Assembly (NCBI GenBank): GCA_902579585.1
Contig: CACHHJ010000005.1
Coordinates: forward strand, 1-37,233
Source of the DNA: an uncultured Pelagibacteraceae bacterium
Lineage (GTDB): Bacteria > Pseudomonadota > Alphaproteobacteria > Pelagibacterales > Pelagibacteraceae
Direction of reading: 5' to 3'
DNA: 37,233 bases
Positions 1 to 10,688 of this stretch are shown here, one piece after another (position 1 is the stretch's first letter; every line of letters starts with the position of its first letter). The position numbers and the translations under genes were made by a program. The notes under the pieces are model-generated. The model made no database searches. It had not been told where the DNA came from and saw only the letters and a program-made list of their open reading frames with translations.

Positions 1-1
1 A

Positions 2-1156
2 TTTAAATTCAAGGAGAAGTTTGAGGATATTCATCAAAATATTGAGAAGAGACTTTTTCAAATTATTGGAGACTCTGCGGGACACTTGCATACAGCGAGA
101 TCTAGAAATGATCAAGTTGTAACAGATTTTAAAATATGGGTTAAAAAAGCCTCGCTAGATATAAATGATACAATAAATTTATTGATTAAATCTCTTTTAA
201 AAAAAGCATCAAGAAATATTGACACTGTTATGCCTGGGTTCACACACCTAAAGAATGCACAACCTATTTCTTTTGCTCATTATCTGCTCGCATATGTTGA
301 AATGCTTTACAGAGATAAAAAAAGATTTAAAAATAATATAGGTTTAATTGATGAGTGTCCCTTAGGATCTGCAGCTTTAGCCGGAACTTCATACAATATT
401 GACAGAAATTATACTGCTAAAAAACTTGGTTTTAAAAAACCTACTGGTAATTCAATTGACTCAGTTTCTGATAGAGATTTTGCTATAGACTTTTTGTCAG
501 CTTCTGCTACTTGCGCAATGCATTTGTCTAGATTGGCTGAAGATTTTATAATTTTTAATTCTGAAGCTTTTAGTTTCATTGAATTCACAGATAAAGTTCT
601 AACAGGATCATCAATAATGCCTCAAAAGAAAAATCCAGACCCTGCTGAATTGATAAGAGGTAGAACAGCAATAAATTATGGAAATTTAAATTCTATGCTC
701 ACAATTATGAAAGGTCTACCAATTTCTTATTATAAGGATTTGCAAGATGATAAAGAGTTGGTTTTTGATAGTTTTGATACTTTAAAAGATAGTTTGTCTA
801 TGTCTATTGAACTAATCGATAACTTAAATACAAAAAAAAATAATATGAAAAATATGGCCCAGAAAGGTTACACAACTGCCACAGATTTTGCTGACTACTT
901 GTCCCAAAAGAAAAATCTACCTTTTAGAAAAGGTTACGCTATTTCTTCGAAGTTGGTTAATTATGCTGAGAGAAAAAAAATTAGATTAGATCAACTTTCT
1001 TTGAAAGAGATTAATAAATTTGTTAAAAATACAAATATAAATATTCCAAAGATATTTGATGTTGTAAATTCAATGAATTCAAAAACCTCATATGGAGGTA
1101 CATCAACAAAAAATATTAGAAAAATGATAAAACAATATAAATCTTATTTAAATTAA
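2..1156 (+). CDS. argH: Argininosuccinate lyase, 5' truncated by window edge
   Basis: Open frame continues upstream of the listed ATG to the window edge (FKFKEKFEDIHQNIEKRLFQIIGDSAGHLHTARSRNDQV); signature GSSIMPQKKNPDPAELIRGR. Confidence 0.96.
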   Translation, partial: FKFKEKFEDIHQNIEKRLFQIIGDSAGHLHTARSRNDQVVTDFKIWVKKASLDINDTINLLIKSLLKKASRNIDTVMPGFTHLKNAQPISFAHYLLAYVEMLYRDKKRFKNNIGLIDECPLGSAALAGTSYNIDRNYTAKKLGFKKPTGNSIDSVSDRDFAIDFLSASATCAMHLSRLAEDFIIFNSEAFSFIEFTDKVLTGSSIMPQKKNPDPAELIRGRTAINYGNLNSMLTIMKGLPISYYKDLQDDKELVFDSFDTLKDSLSMSIELIDNLNTKKNNMKNMAQKGYTTATDFADYLSQKKNLPFRKGYAISSKLVNYAERKKIRLDQLSLKEINKFVKNTNINIPKIFDVVNSMNSKTSYGGTSTKNIRKMIKQYKSYLN

Positions 1157-1278
1157 TGCGTAAAATAGTTTTGATATCATTAATACTTTTTTTCATACAA
1201 GGCTGTGGAAAAAAAGGTAGCCCGGAATACCAGGCAATGAAAGTAGAACAAAACAAAGTAGTAAATTTTAAAAGATGA
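1156..1278 (+). CDS. Small LptM/YifL-like lipoprotein (40 aa)
   Basis: Translation MRKIVLISLILFFIQGCGKKGSPEYQAMKVEQNKVVNFKR; signal peptide with lipobox-like IQGC followed by GKKG; starts in the argH stop (TAATG) and overlaps the lysA start (ATGA). Below the ORF-track length cutoff. Confidence 0.8.
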   Translation: MRKIVLISLILFFIQGCGKKGSPEYQAMKVEQNKVVNFKR

Positions 1279-2495
1279 GTTTGAATTATAAAAGCCAGAA
1301 CCTATTAATAAATAATATACCTATAAAAAAAGTTGTTAGAGGAAATTCAACACCTTTTTATCTTTACTCATACGAAAAAATTAGGAATAATTTTAATAAT
1401 TTTTCTAATTACTTTAAAAAAGTGGATCCACTTATATGTTTTTCGGTTAAATCAAACTCGAATATATTTATAATTTCAGAGCTTGGTAAATTAGGATCTG
1501 GTGCTGACGTGGTTTCAAAAGGTGAGCTAATGAAAGCATTAAAAGCTAAAATTAAACCACACAGAATTGTTTTTTCTGGAGTGGGTAAAACTGAAGAAGA
1601 ACTTTTGCATGCAATTAAGAAAAAAGTTTTGTTAATAAATATTGAGTCTGAGAGTGAAGCAATATTGATTAACAAATTGTCAAAAAAACTTAATTGTATT
1701 ACTAATATTGGTATCAGAATAAATCCTGGCGTAGATGCAAAAACTATGTCTAAAATTACGACTGGTAAATTAGATAGTAAATTTGGACTTCTTAAATCTG
1801 ATTTTTTAAAATTTTGCAAAAACTCAAAAAAATACAAAAATATAAAAATTAAGGCAATTAGTGTTCACATTGGGAGCCAAATAACTTCAATAGGTCCTTA
1901 TAAAAAAACTTTAGATTTTTTATTAAAAACTATTAAATCAAGTGGAATAAGTTTTGAATTTGTAGATCTAGGTGGTGGATTTGGAATTCCATATAGTAAA
2001 AAAGATAAAATAATTGATATTAAAAATTATGCTAAATTAGTTGAAACATTTAAAAATAAACTAAATTGTAAAATTATTTTTGAACCTGGAAGGTTTATTA
2101 TAGGAAATACGGGAACACTAATATCGAAAGTTGTTTTTGTAAAAAAAAGTGGAAAAAAATATTTTATTATTATTGATGCAGGTATGAATGATTTTATGCG
2201 ACCGGCATTATATAATGCAAAACATGAAATCATCCCAGTGCTGAAATCAAAAAAAAGAATAAATAGAAATGTTGAATTTGTTGGACCGATTTGTGAGAGC
2301 TCAGATACTTTTCTCAAATATAAAAACTTTACATACATAAATGAAGGAAGTTTGGTTGCTATTACTAACGTTGGTGCTTATGGATCTACTCTTTCTTCCA
2401 ATTATAACACCCGACCTTTGGCGGCTGAAATTATAATTAAAAAAGGTCAGATAAAAGTAATAAGAAAAAGGCAAAAAATTTCTGAGATCATTTAA
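1275..2495 (+). CDS. lysA: Diaminopimelate decarboxylase
   Basis: PLP-barrel decarboxylase: CFSVKSNSN (PLP lysine), SVHIGSQ, DLGGGFGIPY, EPGRFIIGN, GPICESSD, GAYGSTLSSNYN. Confidence 0.96.
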   Translation: MSLNYKSQNLLINNIPIKKVVRGNSTPFYLYSYEKIRNNFNNFSNYFKKVDPLICFSVKSNSNIFIISELGKLGSGADVVSKGELMKALKAKIKPHRIVFSGVGKTEEELLHAIKKKVLLINIESESEAILINKLSKKLNCITNIGIRINPGVDAKTMSKITTGKLDSKFGLLKSDFLKFCKNSKKYKNIKIKAISVHIGSQITSIGPYKKTLDFLLKTIKSSGISFEFVDLGGGFGIPYSKKDKIIDIKNYAKLVETFKNKLNCKIIFEPGRFIIGNTGTLISKVVFVKKSGKKYFIIIDAGMNDFMRPALYNAKHEIIPVLKSKKRINRNVEFVGPICESSDTFLKYKNFTYINEGSLVAITNVGAYGSTLSSNYNTRPLAAEIIIKKGQIKVIRKRQKISEII

Positions 2496-2498
2496 TAA

Positions 2499-3206
2499 AT
2501 GATATTTTTAAGGTCATTTTTTTTTAATATTTTCCTATACTTTGGAATTGCGAGTGCATGCGTAATCGCATTGCCACTTTTAGCTATGAGAGACAAGTAT
2601 ATGATTTGCGCTGCAAAGGTTCTCTCAGGTTACATCGTGTTTTTAGTAAAAGTTTTTCTTGGTGTTACAATCGAATTCAGAGGCTTAGAAAATCTCAGGA
2701 AACATGAAAAATATTTTATTGCGTCAGCACATCAATCAATGTTTGAAACTTTTGCTTTACAAACTATTTTGCCCGGTCCAATTTTTATATTAAAGAAAGA
2801 GTTAATGAGAATACCTTTGTTTGGGTGGTGTTTGAAAAAAATTGGAGCAATTGATATCGTGAGAGACACAGCAACAAAAGAAAATTTGGGTTTTTTTGAT
2901 AAAATTTTGGATAGAACGACCAAAAGTAAAAGACCATTATTAATTTTTCCGCAAGGCACAAGAGTTCCCTATAAAGAACGGCCTCCATTCAAAAAAGGTG
3001 TTGGAAGAATATATAGTGCAATAAAATTACCATGTATACCGGTTGCTTTAAACTCGGGCAAAGTTTGGCCAAAAAATAAATTTAATAAATATACAGGTAA
3101 GATTATAATATCTTTTCTTAATCCTATAAATCCTGGTTTAGAGAGAGAAAAATTTATAAATAAAATTGAGACAGATATCTATAATGAAATTGATTCTATA
3201 GATTAG
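2499..3206 (+). CDS. plsC: 1-acyl-sn-glycerol-3-phosphate acyltransferase
   Basis: HQSMFET (HX4D/E motif), FPQGTR, N-terminal hydrophobic segment. Confidence 0.88.
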   Translation: MIFLRSFFFNIFLYFGIASACVIALPLLAMRDKYMICAAKVLSGYIVFLVKVFLGVTIEFRGLENLRKHEKYFIASAHQSMFETFALQTILPGPIFILKKELMRIPLFGWCLKKIGAIDIVRDTATKENLGFFDKILDRTTKSKRPLLIFPQGTRVPYKERPPFKKGVGRIYSAIKLPCIPVALNSGKVWPKNKFNKYTGKIIISFLNPINPGLEREKFINKIETDIYNEIDSID

Positions 3207-4091
3207 CTATTTTCTTCCAAAATCTGGTTTGTCAGTTTCTTGGCCAGCTTTTATAATTGATTTTCTTAATTCTTTTGACTTATTAAAAATTTCAATCAGT
3301 TTTTTACCATCTTTATCAGCAATTACTTTTTTAAATTCATCTAAATTCTTACTGAACTTGTCAATAGCCTGAATTATTAAATCACTATTATCAATAAATA
3401 TATCTCTCCACATTGTTGGTTCAGAAGCTGCTATTCTTGTAAAATCTCTTAAGCCTCCAGCGCTATATTGAATAATATCATTTTGCATTTTTGTATCGTA
3501 ACCCATTACAGTTTTAACAATATTGTATGCTATTACATGGGGTAAATGACTTGTTATAGATAAAATTTTATCGTGCTCATCAGGGGACATTATTTTCACT
3601 TTACTGCCCATAGTTTCCCAAAAAAGTGAAACTTTTTTAATGTCCGACTCTTTTGTATTTTTACTAGGAGTAATTATTGTCCATCTGTTTTCAAATAGAT
3701 TTTCCTGACCTGCTGCAGGACCACTTTTTTCAGTTCCGGCAACTGGGTGTGACGGTATCCAATTTACATCATCTAATTTAACCTCAAACCCTTTTTTAAC
3801 TGAAAGCGTATCAGTTAAGATTGATCCGCTTTTAAGGCTTGCCTTTATTTCACCGATTACAGAAGTAAAGCTGCTTGATGGAGTAGATATCAATACTAAA
3901 TCAGAATTTTTAACTGCTTCTGCTGAACTTGAAACTATTTTGTCCGATAAATTATCTTTTTTTATAACCTCCATCGCAGATTTATTATTATCGAAAGTAA
4001 TTATTTTTTTAATTGAACTTTTTTTCTTAAGGGCCTTAAATATTGATGAGCCTATTAAACCACAACCGATTATTGTTATTTGATCAAACAT
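3207..4091 (-). CDS. tyrA: Prephenate/cyclohexadienyl dehydrogenase
   Basis: GCGLIGSSIFKALKKK Rossmann motif, HPVAGTEKSGPAAG, SHLPHVIAY; next to hisC. Confidence 0.92.
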   Translation of the reverse strand: MFDQITIIGCGLIGSSIFKALKKKSSIKKIITFDNNKSAMEVIKKDNLSDKIVSSSAEAVKNSDLVLISTPSSSFTSVIGEIKASLKSGSILTDTLSVKKGFEVKLDDVNWIPSHPVAGTEKSGPAAGQENLFENRWTIITPSKNTKESDIKKVSLFWETMGSKVKIMSPDEHDKILSITSHLPHVIAYNIVKTVMGYDTKMQNDIIQYSAGGLRDFTRIAASEPTMWRDIFIDNSDLIIQAIDKFSKNLDEFKKVIADKDGKKLIEIFNKSKELRKSIIKAGQETDKPDFGRK

Positions 4092-5166
4092 TAAAGATTT
4101 TTTTTAAAGTTAAAATTAATTTTTTATTTTCGTAACTATTTCCAATCGTTACCCTTAGAGAATTATTAATATTATAAACATCCATTTGTCTGACTAAAAT
4201 TCCTGAGTTCGCTAATTTATTAAATACTTGAGATGAGTTTAGCTTTACATAGTTAAAATTAAAAAGGAAAAAATTTACATTTGTTTTATTCGTTGTAATT
4301 CCTATTTGATCTGCAACTTCAAATATTTTTTCAGCCCAAAAAGTATTATGGTCGACTGCCTTTTTTAACCATTTGCTATCTTGTACGGCTTGTGTAGCCG
4401 CAAAAAGAGCAGGTCTGCTGACATTAAAAGGTGGTTTAATCTCGTAAAGCTTTTTAATAATATTTTTTGAACCGTAGCCCCAACCTATTCTTAATCCTGC
4501 TAAACCATAAATTTTTGAAAAAGTTCTTGTAACAATTACATTTTCAGATTTAGAAAATAGATCTATCCCTGATGAGTAATTAGGGTCTTCAATATATTCA
4601 TAGTATGCATCGTCTATGACTAATAAAATATCACTCCTTAATTTTTTTCTTAATTTTATAATTTCAGATTTCCCCAAATACGTACCTGTTGGATTGTTTG
4701 GATTCGCTAAAAAAACGATTTTAGTCTTTCTATTTACGCAATTTAAAATAGAAGTAACTGAAGCTTTAAAATTTTCTTCCTTAGCGTATCTTACTTTAGC
4801 TCCAAACATCCTGCTGTAAATTCTGTAAATTATAAAACTGTACTCTGGAACAATAACTTCATCACCTTTATTTAAAAAAAGTTTGCAAACTAATTCAAAA
4901 ATTTGGTCCGAACCTGATCCAAGTATTATTCTTTCTCTTTTAATTTTAAATTTTTTTGCAAGAACTTTTCTAAAAAAGGTTCCGTCAGAATCTGGATATC
5001 TAACAAATCCTTTTCCTATTGAGCTATAAGATTTTACAGCCTTTGGGCTAGGTCCTAACGCCGACTCATTTGCAGATAGCTTTATTGGACTTCTTCTACT
5101 TTTAAATAAACTCAGCCCTGCAACATACTTCTCAGCTATTATTTTTCTCGGCTTTGGTAATTTCAT
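4084..5166 (-). CDS. hisC: Histidinol-phosphate aminotransferase
   Basis: Class I/II aminotransferase: LSANESALGPSPKA, NPNNPTGT, DDAYYEY, RTFSKIYGLAGLRIGW. Confidence 0.94.
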   Translation of the reverse strand: MKLPKPRKIIAEKYVAGLSLFKSRRSPIKLSANESALGPSPKAVKSYSSIGKGFVRYPDSDGTFFRKVLAKKFKIKRERIILGSGSDQIFELVCKLFLNKGDEVIVPEYSFIIYRIYSRMFGAKVRYAKEENFKASVTSILNCVNRKTKIVFLANPNNPTGTYLGKSEIIKLRKKLRSDILLVIDDAYYEYIEDPNYSSGIDLFSKSENVIVTRTFSKIYGLAGLRIGWGYGSKNIIKKLYEIKPPFNVSRPALFAATQAVQDSKWLKKAVDHNTFWAEKIFEVADQIGITTNKTNVNFFLFNFNYVKLNSSQVFNKLANSGILVRQMDVYNINNSLRVTIGNSYENKKLILTLKKIFNV

Positions 5167-5234
5167 ATTATTTTAAATGTCTTATATTAAAAGCAACTTA
5201 ATTTGTATAACGTAAATCAAAATATTTGAATAAA

Positions 5235-5263
5235 TTGACATGTTTGTGGCGATTTAGTATATA
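5235..5263 (+). promoter_or_regulatory. Candidate sigma-70 promoter for metX
   Basis: TTGACA (5235-5240), 17 bp spacer, TATATA (5258-5263). Predicted start near 5270, at the 5' edge of the riboswitch aptamer. Confidence 0.7.
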
Positions 5264-5269
5264 TTCGCC

Positions 5270-5321
5270 TAGCGCTGATTTAACCAAATTGCGAGCGCTG
5301 AGTAAATGCAGCTAAACAGGG
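5270..5321 (+). promoter_or_regulatory. SAM-II riboswitch aptamer
   Basis: AGCGCTGATTTAACCAAATTGCGAGCGCTGAGTAAATGCAGCTAAACAGGG closely matches the SAM-II consensus as recalled (CGCGCUGAUUUAACC..AUUGCAAGCGCGUGAUAAAUGUAGCUAAAAAGGG). P1 AGCGC/GCGCT pairs perfectly; located upstream of metX. Confidence 0.95.
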
Positions 5322-5330
5322 ATTTTTTTT

Positions 5331-5355
5331 ACCCAGTCTAGCTAGGTTTTTTTTT
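5331..5355 (+). terminator. Candidate intrinsic terminator in the metX leader (expression platform)
   Basis: ACC(C)AG-TCTAG-CT(A)GGT stem with one C/A mismatch, whose 3' arm runs into nine consecutive T (5347-5355), ending 12 nt before the metX ATG. Confidence 0.5.
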
Positions 5356-5367
5356 GGTAAAAACAAA

Positions 5368-6495
5368 ATGGAAAGTATTAAAAAATTAAATATATCTAAG
5401 TCTCTATTACTTGACTGTAAACAAACGGTTAAAGATTTTCCTTTGGCGTATGAGACGTACGGAAAATTAAATGAAAATAAAGACAATGCTATATTAGTGT
5501 TTCATGCTCTTACAGGTGATCAATTTGTAACCGGATTGAACCCAATAACTAAAAAGGAAGGTTGGTGGGGAACTGCTGTTGGCCCAGGTAAGGCAATAGA
5601 TACCGATAAATATTTTGTGATATGTGCAAATGTAATTGGTGGGTGTATGGGTTCATGGGGTCCTAAAGAAGTAGATAAAAAAACAAATGAACCATATGGT
5701 TTAAATTTTCCAGTTATTACAATAAGAGATATTGTTAGAGCACAGGAAACACTTTTAGATTATTTGGGTGTGGAAAAACTTCTATGTGCTACGGGTGGCT
5801 CAATGGGTGGAATGCAAACACTTCAATTTTGTGCAACATTTCCAAATAGAACATATTCAGCAATGCCAATTGCCTGTAGCACAAGTCATAGTGCGCAAAA
5901 TATTGCACTTAATGAACTAGCCAGACAGGCTGTTATGGCCGATCCAGTATGGGATAAAGGTAAATATATTAAAAAAAACGTTCAACCAAAAAATGGTTTA
6001 GCAGTTGCAAGAATGGTTGGTCACATAAGTTATTTATCCGAGAAAGGTATGCAAGAAAAATTTGGTAGAAAACTTCAAGAGAGAGGTGACTATGATTTTA
6101 GTTTTAATGCAGATTTTCAAGTTGAAAGTTATTTAAGGCACCAAGGTTTTGCATTTGTAGAAAGGTTTGATGCCAATTCAATTTTATATATTACAAGAGC
6201 AATGGATTATTTTGATTTATCAAGACAATATAAAGGTGGATTGACCGAAGCATTTAAAAATCAGCAAACTAAATTTCTTGTGATATCATTTTCTTCTGAT
6301 TGGCTTTATACAACTAAAGAAAATAAAGATACGGTAATTGCTCTAAACGCAGCTGGTACGGATGTTTCTTTTGCAGAAATTAAGACTGACAAAGGTCATG
6401 ACTCTTTTTTAGTAGATGAGCCAGAGTTTTTAAAAACTATAAAAGGTTTTATAGACTCAATGCATATAAAATTTAAAAATGAAAAAAGAATTTAA
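5368..6495 (+). CDS. metX: Homoserine O-acetyltransferase
   Basis: Alpha/beta-hydrolase: LVFHALTGDQF, GWWGTAVGPGKAIDTDKYFVICANVIGGCMGSWGP, GGSMGGMQ, catalytic GHDSFL; followed by metW. Confidence 0.96.
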   Translation: MESIKKLNISKSLLLDCKQTVKDFPLAYETYGKLNENKDNAILVFHALTGDQFVTGLNPITKKEGWWGTAVGPGKAIDTDKYFVICANVIGGCMGSWGPKEVDKKTNEPYGLNFPVITIRDIVRAQETLLDYLGVEKLLCATGGSMGGMQTLQFCATFPNRTYSAMPIACSTSHSAQNIALNELARQAVMADPVWDKGKYIKKNVQPKNGLAVARMVGHISYLSEKGMQEKFGRKLQERGDYDFSFNADFQVESYLRHQGFAFVERFDANSILYITRAMDYFDLSRQYKGGLTEAFKNQQTKFLVISFSSDWLYTTKENKDTVIALNAAGTDVSFAEIKTDKGHDSFLVDEPEFLKTIKGFIDSMHIKFKNEKRI

Positions 6496-7072
6496 AGTTA
6501 TAGCTGAATTACTTCCAAATAACATCCGAGTACTAGATGTTGGTTGTGGAGATGGATCTTTAATGGATCTTTTAATAAAAGAAAAAAATATAGAAGCAAG
6601 AGGGTTAGAAATAAAGGAGGAGCATGTAAAAAAATGTATTTACAAAGGTCTATCTGTAATTGAAGGTAATGCAGAGACAGAACTAAATCAATTTCCTGAT
6701 CAATCATTTGATTATGTTATTCTAAGTCAAACACTTCAAGCTTTTTATAGTCCAGAAAAAGTATTGAAAGATTTATTAAGAGTTGGAAAATGTGCAATTG
6801 TATCAATACCAAATTTTGGTTATTGGAAAGTAAGAACAAGTTTATTACTTTTTGGAAAAATGCCTGTAACAAAAACATTGCCTTATAGTTGGCATAACAC
6901 ACCTAATCTCCACATGTGTACAATAAAAGATATGTATAATTTTTGCGCGGCAAAAGATATTAAAATTGATAAAATTTTGGGATTAAATGGTGATAGGACT
7001 TCTCAAATTAAAAAAAATAATCTGGAGATTAAAAACCTTTTTTCAAAAATTGGGATATTTGTATTAAGTTAA
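6479..7072 (+). CDS. metW: Methionine biosynthesis protein MetW (class I methyltransferase fold)
   Basis: RVLDVGCGDGSLMDLL, FDYVILSQTLQAFYSPEKVL, SIPNFGYW; overlaps the metX 3' end by 17 bp. Confidence 0.94.
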   Translation: MKKEFKVIAELLPNNIRVLDVGCGDGSLMDLLIKEKNIEARGLEIKEEHVKKCIYKGLSVIEGNAETELNQFPDQSFDYVILSQTLQAFYSPEKVLKDLLRVGKCAIVSIPNFGYWKVRTSLLLFGKMPVTKTLPYSWHNTPNLHMCTIKDMYNFCAAKDIKIDKILGLNGDRTSQIKKNNLEIKNLFSKIGIFVLS

Positions 7073-7837
7073 ATGTTAGAAATTAAAATAATAAAATGTT
7101 TAGAAGATAATTATAGTTATTTACTTAAGGATAAAAAAACAAATTTAGTCGCAGTGGTTGATCCCTCAGAATTTAAAACTGTAGATGAAGAAATAAATAA
7201 AAATTACAAGAAACTAGATTTTATATTAAACACACACCATCATTTTGATCATGTTGGTGGTAATTTACAATTGAAAACAAAATATAATGCAAAAGTTGTT
7301 TGTTCAGCTTATGATCAAAATAAGGTTCCAGGCGCAGATATTAAAAAGAGGGATAACGATTATTTTATTTTTGGAGAAACTAAGTTTAAGGTAATTCATG
7401 TTCCAGGTCATACCCTTGATCATATCGTTTTTTTTTCTGAAACTGATAAAGTATTATTTTCTGGAGACACTTTATTTTCACTTGGATGTGGAAGAGTATT
7501 TGAAGGATCATATGAGCAAATGTTCAATTCATTAGAAAAAATTAAAGAACTACCAAAAAGTACAAAAATTTATTGTGGCCATGAATACACAAAAAATAAT
7601 GCAAAATTTTGTACAAAAATCGATAAAGACAATTTAAAACTAAAAAAAAGAGTTAAAGATGTTACAAATAAAACTAATTTAGAAGAACCAACAATTCCAA
7701 TAACATTGAAAGAGGAAATTGAGACAAACACATTTTTAAGATATGATATAAATAAAATCAAAAAAACTTTAGAATTAGATAATGCTTCAAAAGTTGAAGT
7801 TTTTAAAAAATTAAGGATTTTAAAAGATCAATTTTAA
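7073..7837 (+). CDS. gloB: Hydroxyacylglutathione hydrolase (glyoxalase II)
   Basis: Metallo-beta-lactamase THHHFDHVGG, HVPGHTLDH, FSGDTLFSLGCGRVFEG, YCGHEYT. Confidence 0.95.
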   Translation: MLEIKIIKCLEDNYSYLLKDKKTNLVAVVDPSEFKTVDEEINKNYKKLDFILNTHHHFDHVGGNLQLKTKYNAKVVCSAYDQNKVPGADIKKRDNDYFIFGETKFKVIHVPGHTLDHIVFFSETDKVLFSGDTLFSLGCGRVFEGSYEQMFNSLEKIKELPKSTKIYCGHEYTKNNAKFCTKIDKDNLKLKKRVKDVTNKTNLEEPTIPITLKEEIETNTFLRYDINKIKKTLELDNASKVEVFKKLRILKDQF

Positions 7838-7848
7838 CATCATTCACC

Positions 7849-7876
7849 TTGACTTGATAGGTTACAGGGTTATATT
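7849..7876 (+). promoter_or_regulatory. Candidate promoter for rplU-rpmA
   Basis: TTGACT (7849-7854), 16 bp, TATATT (7871-7876), about 25 nt upstream of the rplU ATG. Confidence 0.55.
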
Positions 7877-7901
7877 GCCTTAAATTAAAAAGGTTTATTT
7901 T

Positions 7902-8327
7902 ATGTCTTTTGCGATAATAGAAACAGGTGGCAAGCAATACAAAGTATCTGCTAGTAATATTTTGAAAGTAGAAAAACTGAATATTGTAAAAGGAAATAAA
8001 GTTGAGTTTAAAAAAGTCCTTCTAGTAAATGATGATAAAAATACTGAGGTTGGAAATCCAACTGTTGAAGGCGCATTAGTAGAAGGTTTAGTTTTAGACA
8101 ATATTAAAGATAGAAAAATTTTAGTTTTTAAAAAAAGAAGAAGACAAAACTCTAGAAAAAAATATGGGCATAGACAACATCTTTCAAAAATCCAGATCAC
8201 TAAAATTTTGTCCAAAGGTGGAAAAGTAATTTCTAAGATAGAAGATAATAAAATGAGTTTGTCAAAAGAACAAAAATCAGATAAAAAAACCGTAAAGAAA
8301 AAAGAAGTAATTAAAAAGAAGAAATAA
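7902..8327 (+). CDS. rplU: 50S ribosomal protein L21
   Basis: [51 protein letters not shown]; Lys-rich C-terminal tail. Confidence 0.97.
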   Translation: MSFAIIETGGKQYKVSASNILKVEKLNIVKGNKVEFKKVLLVNDDKNTEVGNPTVEGALVEGLVLDNIKDRKILVFKKRRRQNSRKKYGHRQHLSKIQITKILSKGGKVISKIEDNKMSLSKEQKSDKKTVKKKEVIKKKK

Positions 8328-8332
8328 AACAA

Positions 8333-8587
8333 ATGGCAACAAAAAAAGCAGGTGGATCATCGAAGAACGGCCGAGATAGTGCCGGCCGTCGCCTAGGCGT
8401 TAAAAGATATGGCGAACAATTAGTGAAGCCTGGAAATATAATAGTTAGACAAAGAGGCACAAAAATACATCCTGGAAATAACGTTGGCATGGGTAAAGAC
8501 CATTCAATTTTTTCTCTTATTGCAGGAAAAGTTAAATTCAAAAAAACCAAGTCAAATAGAACTTTGGTTTCTGTAGTTCCCAAATAA
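8333..8587 (+). CDS. rpmA: 50S ribosomal protein L27
   Basis: [62 protein letters not shown]. Confidence 0.98.
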   Translation: MATKKAGGSSKNGRDSAGRRLGVKRYGEQLVKPGNIIVRQRGTKIHPGNNVGMGKDHSIFSLIAGKVKFKKTKSNRTLVSVVPK

Positions 8588-8591
8588 ATTC

Positions 8592-10687
<2,096 letters not shown>

Positions 10688-10688
<1 letters not shown>

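Noticed and set aside
1409-1837. 142-aa minus-strand ORF antisense to lysA
   Set aside because: Overlaps a confidently assigned gene; Phe/Leu/Ser-rich composition typical of antisense reading of AT-rich coding DNA; no recognisable motif.
5167-5234. Divergent hisC promoter
   Set aside because: Only a weak TTATTC-17-TTATAC candidate on the minus strand; background matches are expected in AT-rich DNA.
5280-5486. 68-aa minus-strand ORF across the metX leader
   Set aside because: Covers the SAM-II aptamer and the metX start on the opposite strand; conservation there is explained by the riboswitch.
7895-8332. 145-aa minus-strand ORF antisense to rplU
   Set aside because: Exact antisense of a ribosomal protein gene; Phe/Leu-rich from Lys-rich sense codons.
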